Shown one piece after another: positions 1 through 8,555 of a DNA stretch of 45,350 nucleotides. Within the stretch, counting starts at the first letter, position 1. Each line of letters opens with the position of its first letter. The stretch is from an uncultured Oscillospiraceae bacterium. Lineage in GTDB: Bacteria; Bacillota; Clostridia; Oscillospirales; Oscillospiraceae. A model generated the notes under the pieces. It saw nothing but the letters and a program-made list of their open reading frames with translations. It made no database searches and was not told the origin of the DNA. Made by a program: the position numbers and the translations under genes. The DNA lies in NCBI GenBank assembly GCA_910584395.1, contig CAJUAS010000008.1, positions 1-45,350 on the forward strand, read 5' to 3'.

Positions 1-450
1 GTCGGCGCCCATGATGTCCATCTTGTTGACGTAGATCATGCGGGGCACCTTGTAGGTGTCCGCCTGACGCCAAACCGTCTCGGACTGGGGCTCGACGCCG
101 CCCTTGGCACACATGACGGTCACAGAGCCGTCCAGCACGCGCAGGGAGCGCTCCACCTCTACGGTGAAGTCCACGTGGCCCGGGGTGTCGATAATGTTCA
201 GACGGGTCTGGGGGAACTGGTTCTTCGTCCCCTGCCAGTAGCAGGTGGTGGCGGCGGAGGTAATGGTAATGCCGCGCTCCTGCTCCTGAGCCATCCAGTC
301 CATGGTGGCGGTGCCGTCATGGGTCTCACCGATCTTGTAGTTCACGCCGGTGTAGAACAGGATGCGCTCGGTGGTGGTGGTTTTGCCCGCGTCGATGTGG
401 GCCATGATGCCGATATTTCTGGTGTTCTCTAAGCTAACTTTTCTTGGCAT
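1..450 (-). CDS. fusA: Translation elongation factor G, N-terminal part
   Basis: EF-G is the ribosomal translocase GTPase. Only the first 150 codons are present and the gene runs off the left edge. The visible part is the G domain: the P-loop AHIDAGKTTTTE near residues 17-28, a G2 region around RGITITSAAT, the G3 motif DTPGH and the G4 motif NKMD. The ATG is preceded by a GAGGAG ribosome site. It lies 17 bp downstream of rpsG in the same direction, the standard str operon order rpsL-rpsG-fusA. Identification is secure from the GTPase motifs and the context. Confidence 0.97.
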   Translation of the reverse strand, partial: MPRKVSLENTRNIGIMAHIDAGKTTTTERILFYTGVNYKIGETHDGTATMDWMAQEQERGITITSAATTCYWQGTKNQFPQTRLNIIDTPGHVDFTVEVERSLRVLDGSVTVMCAKGGVEPQSETVWRQADTYKVPRMIYVNKMDIMGAD

Positions 451-467
451 ATTGCAAACTCCTCGAC

Positions 468-938
468 TTACCAGCGGTAGTGGGCAAACGCTTGGTTTGC
501 CTCGGCCATCTTGTGGGTGTCCTCACGCTTCTTCACGGCGGAGCCGGTGTTGTTGGCGGCATCCATGATCTCGGCGGCCAGCCGCTCCTTCATGGTCTTT
601 TCGCCGCGGCTGCGGGAATAGGTGGTGAGCCATCTGAGGCCCAAGGTCTGCCGCCGCTCGGGACGGACCTCCATGGGCACCTGATAGGTAGAACCGCCCA
701 CGCGGCGGGATTTGGTTTCCAGAGACGGCATAATGTTTTCCAGCGCGGCGGTAAACACCTCAAGGGGCTCCTTGTCGGTCTTTTCCTTGATGATGTCGAA
801 GGCGCCGTAGACGACCTTCTGCGCCACGCCCTTCTTGCCGTCGAGCATGATGCTGTTGGTGAGCTTGGTGACTAAGACGGAATGATACAGCGGGTCGGGC
901 AAAACCTCCCGCTTGGGTACGTTTCCTCTTCTGGGCAC
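468..938 (-). CDS. rpsG: 30S ribosomal protein S7
   Basis: S7 organises the 3' major domain of 16S rRNA in the 30S head. The protein opens with PRRGNVPKREVLPDPLY and closes with EANQAFAHYRW, both typical of S7. I place the start at a GTG at 938 rather than at the in-frame ATG at 956, because an AAGGAGGG ribosome site lies between them with 7 nt spacing to the GTG. This gives 156 residues, the usual bacterial length. It is the second gene of the str operon, 140 bp after rpsL. Confidence 0.96.
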   Translation of the reverse strand: MPRRGNVPKREVLPDPLYHSVLVTKLTNSIMLDGKKGVAQKVVYGAFDIIKEKTDKEPLEVFTAALENIMPSLETKSRRVGGSTYQVPMEVRPERRQTLGLRWLTTYSRSRGEKTMKERLAAEIMDAANNTGSAVKKREDTHKMAEANQAFAHYRW

Positions 939-1078
939 TTCGCTTCCCTCCTTCATTATAAAATGATGTCAACGGTACTCGAACGCAATGGTGCGCGTCC
1001 GTTGCGCCCCGAAGATCTATATGATCCACAGGGCAATTTTGCTCTGAGAAATGCTTTTGGGTGTTTGGCAGGCTCAAA

Positions 1079-1501
1079 TTACTTCTTGCCGGCCTTGGGA
1101 CGCTTCGCGCCGTACTTGGAGCGGGCCTGCATACGGCCGTTGACGCCCTGAGTATCCAGAGTGCCGCGGATGATGTGGTAGCGCACGCCGGGGAGGTCCT
1201 TGACACGGCCGCCGCGGATCATCACCACGCTGTGCTCCTGCAGGTTGTGGCCGACACCGGGGATATAAGCGGTGACCTCGTAGCCGTTGGTGAGCTTCAC
1301 ACGGGCGATCTTACGAAGGGCCGAGTTGGGCTTCTTGGGGGTCGAGGTACGAACGGCGGTGCACACCCCTCTCTTCTGAGGGCTGGGCAGGTCGGTCTCC
1401 CGGTTCTTGATGGTGTTCAGGCCAAACTGCATGGCGGGAGCGGTGGACTTGTAAGTGGCGCTCTTGCGTCCCTTACGCACCAGTTGGTTGAACGTAGGCA
1501 T
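1079..1501 (-). CDS. rpsL: 30S ribosomal protein S12
   Basis: S12 is the decoding-centre protein that monitors codon-anticodon pairing. At 140 residues it has the long Firmicutes form, with an insertion of about 25 residues before PQKRGVCT. TPKKPNSALRK carries the lysines where streptomycin resistance changes are known, and both remain lysine, so a wild-type allele is expected. GGRVKDLPGVRYH contains the aspartate that RimO methylthiolates in many bacteria. An AAGGAGG-type ribosome site precedes the ATG. It is the first gene of the str operon, with its own promoter upstream. Confidence 0.97.
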   Translation of the reverse strand: MPTFNQLVRKGRKSATYKSTAPAMQFGLNTIKNRETDLPSPQKRGVCTAVRTSTPKKPNSALRKIARVKLTNGYEVTAYIPGVGHNLQEHSVVMIRGGRVKDLPGVRYHIIRGTLDTQGVNGRMQARSKYGAKRPKAGKK

Positions 1502-1574
1502 AGTTCTCCTCCTTTCTTCAAAAGTTTTGTTCCTATTTTAACGGAAAATCCAGAAGATTATTCCATTAAAACCA

Positions 1575-1605
1575 CATTTGGCGCAAATGGGCACAATAAT
1601 CCCAT
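1575..1605 (-). promoter_or_regulatory. Overlapping hairpins in the rpsL leader
   Basis: The roughly 110-nt leader between the predicted start of transcription and rpsL contains two short dyads that share bases. One is CATTTG-GCG-CAAATG (1575-1589); the other pairs ATGGG (1587-1591) with CCCAT (1601-1605). They cannot form together, so a switch-like or autogenous control element is possible. No U-run follows either, so neither is a terminator. The regulatory role is inference. Confidence 0.3.
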
Positions 1606-1618
1606 AGCGCAATTTGGT

Positions 1619-1647
1619 ATTATAGCATAGGAAACCCCTTCCGTCAA
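1619..1647 (-). promoter_or_regulatory. Promoter of the str operon
   Basis: Reading leftwards there is a -35 TTGACG (1642-1647), a 17-bp spacer and a -10 TATAAT (1619-1624). This is near consensus for the housekeeping sigma factor, as expected for ribosomal protein genes. It begins only a few bases after the dacF-type stop codon. I see no terminator hairpin between the two, so some read-through from dacF is possible. Confidence 0.85.
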
Positions 1648-1654
1648 GTAAAAA

Positions 1655-3046
1655 TTACCTTGATTTCCGGCGGGAACGGCCGCGGTAGCCCTTGGCGTGA
1701 CCCTCATAGCGGGTGCGCCGTTTGCCCAGCACGCCGAAGCGGAGGATGAGCAGGATCAGAGCCACCCCCAGCAGCGCCAGAAGGATACGGACAAGGGGCT
1801 TGGCGAAAAAGTCCTTCACAGCTTTCAGGTTGCTCAGCAGCTCGCTGCGCTCCGCCTCCGCCACCGCCACCAACTTCACCGTGCCGTACACATCGTCGCC
1901 GTTGCGGACGGTGACCTCTCCCAGCTCCTGCCCCGCCGCCACGGGAGCTTCCACACTGTCGGCGTAGAGGGTGACGTCCCGCTGGAACTCCGCCGGGTCT
2001 AAGTCCTTGGGCAGGATGGCGGAAATGGTGGTCTGGGGCTTCACCGCCACAGCGGTCATGTCGGTGGACAGGGTCACCCCCACCTCCGCCAGCGGGACGG
2101 CGGTGTCCAGAAGGGTGCGGTCGGCGAAGGTGTCGAACCCCCACTCCAACAGCCGCTTGCTCTCGGTGAACACCATGCGGGTGCGCCGTCCGTTTTCGTC
2201 CTCCACGTCCTCCGCACCCAAGACCACGCAGATCAGTGTCCTGTCGCCCTTTTTGGCGGCGGACACCAGACACTTTCCCGCCGCGTTGGTCGTCCCCGTC
2301 TTGACCCCGATGGCCCGGGGGTAGACATACCGCCCCTCGTAGATGGGCAGGAGGAGGGCGTTGGTGCTGGAAAACCGCCGCTCCCCCGTCATGTTGGTGG
2401 CGGGGACAGTGTGGTTTTTGGAGGAGACCAGCGTGGCAAAGGTCTCATTTTCCAGAGCCAGCCGGGTCAAAACGGCGATGTCGTGGGCGGTGGTGTAGTG
2501 CTCCTCGGCGTGGAGGCCGTGGGCATTGACAAAGTGGGTGCCCGTCAGGCCCAGTTCTTCCGAGCGGTGGTTCATCTGGGACACGAAAGAGGGCACGTCC
2601 CCCGCCACCGCCGTGGCCAGCACATTGCAGGCGTCGTTGGCGGAGGCCACCAGCGCGCAGTACAGAAGCTCCAGAACGCCGATTTCCTCCCCCACCTTCA
2701 GGTTCTGGCTGGTGCCCCCCAGCTCCAGATCGCCGTCGAAGCCCCGAGGCACGGTGACCACCTGCTCCAGAGACAGCTCTCCCCGCTCCACCGCCTCTAA
2801 GGTCAGCAGGGCCGTCATGATCTTGGTGATGGAGGCGGGGTAGTTCTTCTCCCCGCCGCGGAAGTCGTAGAGTACCGTCCCCGTCCCGGCGTCCATGACC
2901 AGCGCAGCCTTGCACGCCGGCTCTTCCAGCGTGCTCAGCAGCTCGCTGACCTGAACGGGCTTGGGGTTCTCCTCTTTCGCCGCCATGGCGTTCAATGGGG
3001 TCACAAACAGCAGCAGGGCCAAAAACAAAGCGATGTATTTTCTCAT
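1655..3046 (-). CDS. dacF: D-alanyl-D-alanine carboxypeptidase (S11 family, DacF/PBP5-like)
   Basis: A low-molecular-mass penicillin-binding protein that trims the terminal D-Ala from peptidoglycan stem peptides outside the membrane. Residues 1-23 form a signal peptide ending at an AMA-like site. The serine peptidase motifs are complete: SITK (Ser72, Lys75), SAN (Ser135-Asn137) and KTGTT (Lys249). After the catalytic domain comes a PBP5 C-terminal beta domain (about 290-385), then a hydrophobic segment (about 410-435) followed by an Arg/Lys-rich tail, suggesting a C-terminal membrane anchor. The length of 463 residues is ordinary. The gene stands alone and is divergent from the comEA-like gene. 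The symbol is by similarity only. Confidence 0.9.
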   Translation of the reverse strand: MRKYIALFLALLLFVTPLNAMAAKEENPKPVQVSELLSTLEEPACKAALVMDAGTGTVLYDFRGGEKNYPASITKIMTALLTLEAVERGELSLEQVVTVPRGFDGDLELGGTSQNLKVGEEIGVLELLYCALVASANDACNVLATAVAGDVPSFVSQMNHRSEELGLTGTHFVNAHGLHAEEHYTTAHDIAVLTRLALENETFATLVSSKNHTVPATNMTGERRFSSTNALLLPIYEGRYVYPRAIGVKTGTTNAAGKCLVSAAKKGDRTLICVVLGAEDVEDENGRRTRMVFTESKRLLEWGFDTFADRTLLDTAVPLAEVGVTLSTDMTAVAVKPQTTISAILPKDLDPAEFQRDVTLYADSVEAPVAAGQELGEVTVRNGDDVYGTVKLVAVAEAERSELLSNLKAVKDFFAKPLVRILLALLGVALILLILRFGVLGKRRTRYEGHAKGYRGRSRRKSR

Positions 3047-3083
3047 GGCAAATTCTCCATTGATATGTTATACTGTTTCTGTT

Positions 3084-3101
3084 ATCAGGCGAACACCTGA
3101 T
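3084..3101. promoter_or_regulatory. Dyad at the dacF start-of-transcription region
   Basis: A perfect 6-6-6 inverted repeat, ATCAGG-CGAACA-CCTGAT, overlaps the edge of the dacF -10 box and the predicted initiation point. It also lies in the divergent control region of the comEA-like gene. It could be an operator or a 5' hairpin. No regulator can be assigned from the sequence. Confidence 0.35.
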
Positions 3102-3128
3102 TATACCATGCTTTTTTCTGTTTGACAA
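3100..3128 (-). promoter_or_regulatory. Promoter of the dacF-type gene
   Basis: Leftward -35 TTGTCA (3123-3128), 17-bp spacer, perfect -10 TATAAT (3100-3105). It would give a 5' leader of about 45 nt before the ATG at 3046. Confidence 0.8.
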
Positions 3129-3149
3129 TGTCCGGGAGGTGACAAAGCG

Positions 3150-3542
3150 GTGACAGTTTCCAAGGCGGAGAAGGCGGCGATCGCCCTGTGCGCCGCTTTC
3201 CTCATCTTCTTTGCCGGGTGGTATGCCCACGGTCTGGGGCGGGAGGGCTATTACGAGATCTCCACCGAGACCCACCGCCCCGCGGCCACCGCCGCGCCCA
3301 CCCGGACGGTCTTTGTGCCCGACGTGCTGGTGGATCTGAACACCGCCGCGCTGGACGACCTCACCGGTCTGCCCGGCGTGGGAGAGACCCGCGCCCAAGC
3401 GATCTTGGACTACCGCGCCCACCACGGCCCGTTCACGCGCATTGAGGATGTGATGAACGTTAAGGGCGTGGGCGAGGGCATTTTTCAGCAATTAGAGCCT
3501 TATGTCACCGTAACCACCCCCGAAGGAGGGCAGACGCCATGA
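3150..3542 (+). CDS. Membrane-anchored ComEA-like helix-hairpin-helix protein
   Basis: The 130-residue protein has one N-terminal membrane segment (about 8-28), a short Thr/Pro/Ala-rich linker, and a C-terminal ComEA-type double helix-hairpin-helix fold (about 60-122) with the signatures LTGLPGVGETRAQAILDYR and NVKGVGEGIFQQLEPYV. Proteins of this class bind DNA without sequence specificity at the outer membrane face; in competent Firmicutes ComEA is the DNA receptor. The start is a GTG behind GGGAGGTGA. It overlaps the next gene, a response regulator, by 4 bp, so the two are translationally coupled. No comEC follows here, so competence is not proven. Confidence 0.8.
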   Translation: MTVSKAEKAAIALCAAFLIFFAGWYAHGLGREGYYEISTETHRPAATAAPTRTVFVPDVLVDLNTAALDDLTGLPGVGETRAQAILDYRAHHGPFTRIEDVMNVKGVGEGIFQQLEPYVTVTTPEGGQTP

Positions 3543-4225
3543 AAATTCTTGTGGTTGACGACGAGCAGGTGTTGGTCAAGGGCATCAAGTTCAATTTGGA
3601 AAACGAGGGCTACGAGGTAGAGGTGGGCTATGACGGCCAGCGGGCCGTGGAGCTTGCCAAGGCCGGGGACTTTGACCTCATCATTCTCGACCTGATGATG
3701 CCCAAGTTAGACGGCTTGCAGGCGTGCCTTGCCATTCGGGAGTTTTCCAACGTGCCCATCATCATGCTCACCGCCAAAAGCGAGGATGCCGACAAGCTCA
3801 TCGGCTTTGAAAGCGGCGCGGACGACTACATCACCAAGCCCTTCAACCTGTTGGAGCTGAAGGCCCGCATCCGGGCCATCCTCCGCCGGGGCGCGTCCCA
3901 GCGGCAGGACAAGGGCCGGGAGGAGCGGCTGGTGCGGGGACACATTTCGCTGGATGCCGCCCAGCGGGCGGTCTGGCGGGACGGCGACGAGGTGGAGCTG
4001 ACCGCCAAGGAGTTTGACCTCATGGAGCTTTTGATGAACAACCCCGGCAAGGTCTATTCCCGCTCGGCCCTGCTGGATCTGGTCTGGGGCTATGAGTACG
4101 CCGGGGAGGAGCGCACCGTGGACGTTCACATCCGCCGCCTGCGGGAGAAGTTAGAGCGGGACAGCGCCAACCCGGAGCTGATCCTGACGAAGTGGGGTGT
4201 GGGCTATTACCTCAAAAATGACTGA
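3539..4225 (+). CDS. OmpR/PhoB-family response regulator
   Basis: A transcription factor of 228 residues. The receiver domain (1-120) has the acidic pair Asp7-Asp8, the phospho-acceptor Asp51 in LIILDLMMPKLDG, and the conserved Thr/Lys in MLTAK and YITKPF. The C-terminal winged-helix domain (about 130-226) includes ELTAKEFDLMELL and ERTVDVHIRRLREKLE. It overlaps the comEA-like gene by 4 bp and the following histidine kinase by 8 bp, forming one coupled unit. The paired kinase resembles PhoR/ResE types. The signal and regulon are unknown. A second PhoB-like regulator sits in the pst operon at 19677, so this one probably has another role. Confidence 0.92.
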   Translation: MKILVVDDEQVLVKGIKFNLENEGYEVEVGYDGQRAVELAKAGDFDLIILDLMMPKLDGLQACLAIREFSNVPIIMLTAKSEDADKLIGFESGADDYITKPFNLLELKARIRAILRRGASQRQDKGREERLVRGHISLDAAQRAVWRDGDEVELTAKEFDLMELLMNNPGKVYSRSALLDLVWGYEYAGEERTVDVHIRRLREKLERDSANPELILTKWGVGYYLKND

Positions 4226-5678
4226 CGCCGGGCAGAAAGCCGCCCGGCGGCCGCACATCGGGCTGCAAGCCAAGTTCGCCGTCGCCTATGCCGCCCTCAT
4301 CGCGGCGGTGCTGCTCTTTCTCAACACCTACCCCGTCCTCTCCTCTCAGGAGCTGATCTTCCGCAGCAAGCGGGACACCCTGCAAAGTCAGGCGTCCCTC
4401 CTGTCCTCCGGTCTGGCCGGGCTGGAGGAGGTCACGCAGGCAGGCGCGGGGCAGCTCATGGAGCAGCTCTCCTTCCAAAACCTCACCCAAGTGATCGTCA
4501 CCGATCCTCAGGGCGTCGTGGTATACGACACCGACCGCTCCGCCCAGTCCATCGGCACGCGCTGCGACTGGCCGGAGTTAGAGACCGCCCTGACCCAGAG
4601 CGTGGACGTACTCCACCCCACCTTTCAGGACGGCGCGTTCCAGAGCCGCGCGGCTGCGCCCGTCACCGTGGGGGGACAGGTGGTGGGCGGCGTGGCCCTC
4701 TTTGAATACGACACCGATCAGGGCACGCTGCTGCTGGAGCTGCAGCGCAACCTTCGCAGCATCTCTCTGGTGGTGTGCGCCATCGCCATCGCCGTCAGCC
4801 TTCTTCTCTCCCGCGCCCTCACCCGCCGCATCGGGCGGCTTTTGCAGGGCATCCGCACCGTGCGGGAGGGAGAATACTCCCACCGGGTCAAGACCTCCGG
4901 CCACGACGAGCTGGCCCAGCTCGGTCAGGAGTTCAACCAGCTCACCACCCGCTTGCAGACCACCGAGGAGGTGCGGCGGCGGTTTGTCTCCGACGCGTCT
5001 CACGAGCTGAAGACCCCTCTGGCCTCCATCCGCCTGCTCACCGATTCCATCCTTCAGGCCGACCACATGGAGGAGGACACCATGCGGGAGTTCATCGGCG
5101 ATGTGAATCAGGAGGCGGAGCGGCTCACCCGCATCACCGAAAAGCTCCTCACCCTCACCCGCATGGATTCCGCCGACCACCGAACCGCCGAGCCGTCCGA
5201 TCCCACCCCCGTCGCACCCGTCATCCGCCGGGCCGGACATATGCTGGAGCCGCTGGCGGCCCAGAGCGAGGTCACGCTGGCCTATCGTCTGGAGGAGGAC
5301 TGCACCGCCCCCTGTGACGAGGACGACCTCTATCAGATCGCCTTCAACCTGATGGAAAACGCAGTGAAATACAACCTCCCCGGCGGCACGGTCACCGTCA
5401 CCCTTGCCGGAACGCGGGCGGGGACGGTGCTCAAGGTGGAGGACACGGGGGTTGGCGTTCCCGAGGAAGATCTGACCCGTATTTTTGAGCGGTTCTACCG
5501 GGTGGACAAGGCCCGCTCCCGCGCCGCCGGCGGCACGGGCCTTGGGCTTTCCATTGTCCGGGACACCGTCCGCGCCCACGGCGGCACGGTGGAGGCCCGC
5601 GCCCGGGAGGACGGGCCGGGCACGTCCTTCGTGGTCACCTTCCCCCTCCCCGGCGCAGAGGAGGAGGCAGAACATTAA
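4218..5678 (+). CDS. Membrane sensor histidine kinase
   Basis: Partner kinase of the preceding regulator. The order is a membrane helix near residues 16-38, an extracytoplasmic region of about 130 residues, a second helix (SLVVCAIAIAVSLLLS), a HAMP linker, the phospho-acceptor motif SHELKTPLASI, and an ATPase domain with N box NLMENAVKYN, G1 DTGVGVP, F box FYRVDKARS and G2 GGTGLGLSIV. I prefer the ATG at 4218 to the in-frame GTG at 4197. Both overlap the regulator and neither has a strong ribosome site, so translational coupling is likely. The sensed signal is not visible. Confidence 0.9.
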   Translation: MTDAGQKAARRPHIGLQAKFAVAYAALIAAVLLFLNTYPVLSSQELIFRSKRDTLQSQASLLSSGLAGLEEVTQAGAGQLMEQLSFQNLTQVIVTDPQGVVVYDTDRSAQSIGTRCDWPELETALTQSVDVLHPTFQDGAFQSRAAAPVTVGGQVVGGVALFEYDTDQGTLLLELQRNLRSISLVVCAIAIAVSLLLSRALTRRIGRLLQGIRTVREGEYSHRVKTSGHDELAQLGQEFNQLTTRLQTTEEVRRRFVSDASHELKTPLASIRLLTDSILQADHMEEDTMREFIGDVNQEAERLTRITEKLLTLTRMDSADHRTAEPSDPTPVAPVIRRAGHMLEPLAAQSEVTLAYRLEEDCTAPCDEDDLYQIAFNLMENAVKYNLPGGTVTVTLAGTRAGTVLKVEDTGVGVPEEDLTRIFERFYRVDKARSRAAGGTGLGLSIVRDTVRAHGGTVEARAREDGPGTSFVVTFPLPGAEEEAEH

Positions 5679-5716
5679 AGTTTACTTGAAAGGGAATTAA
5701 TTTTCCCTCTTTTCTC

Positions 5717-5745
5717 TTGTATCTTACGGGAACACATAGTACAAT
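5717..5745 (+). promoter_or_regulatory. Promoter of the small acidic protein gene
   Basis: TTGTAT (5717-5722), 17-bp spacer, TACAAT (5740-5745), about 45 bp upstream of the ATG at 5792. The small gene therefore has its own promoter although it follows the kinase gene in the same direction. Confidence 0.75.
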
Positions 5746-5791
5746 AACAGCGTAAGATGGTCCGAACAAATTGAACAGGGAGGTTTGACCC

Positions 5792-6145
5792 ATGGATTTT
5801 GAAGCATTGAAAAACCGCGTGACCGAGCTGGCGCAGGGCGGCGTGTCCAAGGCCAAGGAGCTGATGGAGATCGGCAAGCTGAAGGTGAACAACGCCACCG
5901 AGGCCGACGCCATCCGCAAGGCTTACACAGAGATCGGCAAGCTCTACTTCGCCCAGCACGGCATGGATCCCGATCCCGCCTACGCCGCGCTGTGCGCCAA
6001 GATCGTGGAGAGCAAGGAGCGCATCGCCTACAACGACGAGCGCATCACCGACATCAAGTCCGCCGCCAATCTGGGCGACGCCGACATCGCCGCCATGGAC
6101 GCGGAGATCGGTCTGGAAGACGCCGACGACGATTTGGAGTTGTAA
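5792..6145 (+). CDS. Small acidic helical protein of unknown function
   Basis: The 117-residue protein has no signal peptide or membrane segment. It starts MDFEALKNRVTELAQGG, is predicted almost entirely helical with heptad-like Leu/Ile/Ala spacing, and ends in a strongly acidic tail (LEDADDDLEL). I do not recognise a family; similar short cytoplasmic proteins are common in Clostridia. The ribosome site GGGAGG is good. A dedicated near-consensus promoter in front and a strong terminator behind make this a monocistronic, probably well expressed gene. No function is proposed. Confidence 0.75.
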   Translation: MDFEALKNRVTELAQGGVSKAKELMEIGKLKVNNATEADAIRKAYTEIGKLYFAQHGMDPDPAYAALCAKIVESKERIAYNDERITDIKSAANLGDADIAAMDAEIGLEDADDDLEL

Positions 6146-6163
6146 GTCTCCTCTCTCAGCAGT

Positions 6164-6203
6164 AAAAAGCACCGCCTGCCACCATCGGCAGGCGGTGCTT
6201 TTT
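6164..6203. terminator. Bidirectional terminator
   Basis: A 17-bp stem (6164-6180 with 6187-6203) closed by a 6-nt loop has an A-run on one side and a T-run on the other. It ends the small acidic gene on the plus strand and the TraB-CapA operon on the minus strand. Confidence 0.92.
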
Positions 6204-6221
6204 ATTTCCTGACGGTCAAGG

Positions 6222-8540
6222 TCATACCGGGCTTTTCCTAAGCCCGTTCATAAAGTCCAGCACGGCCTGCTTTTCCGGGGAATCGGCCATGATCATGGGC
6301 TGGAAGTTGTTGCGCGCGCCTGTGTAGACATAGCAGGGAATGATCGTCCCCTCCTTGGCGGTGAGCTTGCCGTCCTCCACCGTCAGCTTCAGCTGATAGA
6401 GGGCGGTAGCGTTTTCCGGGCGGGCAGAGCCGCCGTAGCAGAAGTTGCCCAGCGAGTAGAGGATGTCCACCCCGTGGTAGGTCTCCTTGGGCTGGAGCAC
6501 GTGGGCATGGCTTCCCACCACCAGATCAGCCCCGGCGTCCACCAGCGCGCGGGCGGCCGTTTTCTGCCAGCTTTCCGGGGCGTGCTCGCGCTCCTCCCCG
6601 CCGTGGAACACCACTACCTGAAAATCCGACTGTTCCGCGGCGGCTTCCAACCGCTGGCGGATGAGGTTCAGATGGTTGGTGGCGTTCCACAGCCCGCCGC
6701 AGACCACGGCGATCCGGTAGCCGTCCTTTTCCAGATACACGGTCTGATCCCGGTTGCCCCATTTCAGCCCCGCGGCCTCCACGGCGGCCTTGGTGTCCGC
6801 AAGGCCCTTCTCGCCGTAGTCCTCGGTGTGGTTGTTGGATAAGGACACCACCTCCACGCCCCCTGCGGCCAGAATGTTGGCGTTGCCCGCCGCGCCCTTG
6901 TACCAATAGGCCGGCGTATAGTTTTTCTCCGTGGGCTTCAGCGCCCGGTCAGAAAGGGTACATTCCAGATTGACCACCGTAAAGTCGTCCCCTTCAAACA
7001 CGTCCTTCACCCCGGCCAGAAAGTAGTCGGGGCTTTTGGCGGCCAGATAGCCGTTGAAGTTGGTTGCGGTGGTGGTGTTTGGGTACGTCGCCAGCATCGT
7101 GTCCCCCGCGAAGGTCATGGTGATGGTGGTGGGTTCGGGATTGGTAGGCGTGGGGGGCACAGCCTGATAGTCCACCACCTGCTCCACCGTATAGCCCATA
7201 CCCATCAGTTCCGGCACGATGCCGCCGGGGGCGACCATATGCCCTGCGCCAAAGGCCAAAAAGGCGGTATTTTTCCCCTCCTTCTCCAGATAGCTCTTGG
7301 CGACCTCCACCATGCCGGGGTCGCGGTCGGTAAAGAGGCGGGCGCTCAGCTCATCGTCGGAGTTGACGATGGCCGTCTTGTCATAGACCCTGTTGAACAG
7401 CGCCAGATTGGCGGTCTGCCACGCAGTCATCATGTCGGTAAACATCCGCTCCTGCTCGTCCAGAGCCGCCTGCAGCTCCGGATCGACCTCCTGAGGTGCG
7501 TCGGTCGGAGGGGTGAAGGTCGCCTCCAGCATGGCAACGCCGCTTTCCAGATAGGCGGTCTGGTACTCCTCGCTTAAGGTGTCGAAGATGCCGCCCTGAA
7601 GGGCATAGGTCTCCGCCCCGGCGACCGTCTTGCCCGCGTTGACTGCGGCGGCGTTGACGTAGAGGTCGATGGCCATGGGGGCGTCCCCGGTGGTCTCGTC
7701 GCCGGACATCAGGCTGGTCACCGTGTTGGCCAGCGCCCAAGGCTTGTAGGTGTTGGTCTGCTCCTCCGGGAGGCCCAGCTGGGCGAAGGCGTTGACGGTG
7801 CGGGTGTAAAGCTCGGCAGGGATGTGGTTTTTCAGGCCGTCCCCCTCGCCATAGGTCTGCATGGCCACAAATTCCGCGATGCCCGTCTGATCCTGAAAAT
7901 CCAGCTCCAGCACCACCGTGTCGGCGGACTGGATGGCGTTGCGGAGGGTCTGATGGAAGGGGTAGAGGTTGCCCCGGTCCATGTGGGCCGTGCCCAGAAG
8001 ATAGACGGTGTTCTCCCCCTTGGTGGCCTTCCACAAAAGGCCCTTTGACCCGGCGTTCTTGCTGTCGTAAGCCCCCAAGACGGTGCGGGTGGCCATGACC
8101 ATGGCCTCCTCATAGGTACACACCCGCTCCAGCGCCAGAGACACGCCGTCCCCCTGAAGAACGCCCAGCTTTTGCAGGGCCTTCACAGGCTCTGCGCTAT
8201 CGAACCCGGCGGCCTTCACCGCCTCGCCCAGCGCGTTCACCACGTCTCCCCGGGTGCTGCCGGACACGTTCCACGCCGGCTCGCCGGCGGGCGCGTCGGT
8301 GAGCAGCGCCAGCTTGGCATACACCTGCCCCGCCATGGCGGCGATCTGCTCGGCGGCAATGGGAGAGGTGATGTACCCGGTGTAGCCGTCATCCACCAAC
8401 TTCAGCCCGTAGGCGTCCGCCAGATAAGGGAGCGTCCATGCCGAGGGAGTCTGGGGCGCGGAGGTCTCCTCCTCCCCCGCAGCCAGCGCAGGGGTCAGGC
8501 AGAGGCACAGGCACAGCAACAGAGAAAGCAGCTTTTTCAT
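6222..8540 (-). CDS. Exported TraB/GumN-CapA two-domain fusion protein
   Basis: A 772-residue exported protein. A signal peptide (1-20) is followed by a region (about 35-160) that resembles degenerate SLH-type helices, a TraB/PrgY/GumN domain (about 165-455) with TVYLLGTAHMDRGNLYP and VLELDFQDQTG, and a CapA/PGA-cap metallophosphatase-like domain (about 470-760) with FAGDTML, VNLECTL, SLSNNHTEDYGEKG, GSHAHVLQP and YSLGNF. GumN/TraB proteins include Tiki-like metalloproteases, and CapA proteins act in poly-gamma-glutamate handling, though many CapA-domain proteins have unknown roles. The gene begins 15 bp after an importer ATPase gene, with a GGAAG-type ribosome site, so it belongs to that operon. 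The joint function is unknown. Confidence 0.85.
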   Translation of the reverse strand: MKKLLSLLLCLCLCLTPALAAGEEETSAPQTPSAWTLPYLADAYGLKLVDDGYTGYITSPIAAEQIAAMAGQVYAKLALLTDAPAGEPAWNVSGSTRGDVVNALGEAVKAAGFDSAEPVKALQKLGVLQGDGVSLALERVCTYEEAMVMATRTVLGAYDSKNAGSKGLLWKATKGENTVYLLGTAHMDRGNLYPFHQTLRNAIQSADTVVLELDFQDQTGIAEFVAMQTYGEGDGLKNHIPAELYTRTVNAFAQLGLPEEQTNTYKPWALANTVTSLMSGDETTGDAPMAIDLYVNAAAVNAGKTVAGAETYALQGGIFDTLSEEYQTAYLESGVAMLEATFTPPTDAPQEVDPELQAALDEQERMFTDMMTAWQTANLALFNRVYDKTAIVNSDDELSARLFTDRDPGMVEVAKSYLEKEGKNTAFLAFGAGHMVAPGGIVPELMGMGYTVEQVVDYQAVPPTPTNPEPTTITMTFAGDTMLATYPNTTTATNFNGYLAAKSPDYFLAGVKDVFEGDDFTVVNLECTLSDRALKPTEKNYTPAYWYKGAAGNANILAAGGVEVVSLSNNHTEDYGEKGLADTKAAVEAAGLKWGNRDQTVYLEKDGYRIAVVCGGLWNATNHLNLIRQRLEAAAEQSDFQVVVFHGGEEREHAPESWQKTAARALVDAGADLVVGSHAHVLQPKETYHGVDILYSLGNFCYGGSARPENATALYQLKLTVEDGKLTAKEGTIIPCYVYTGARNNFQPMIMADSPEKQAVLDFMNGLRKSPV

Positions 8541-8555
8541 AGATTCTTCTTCCTT

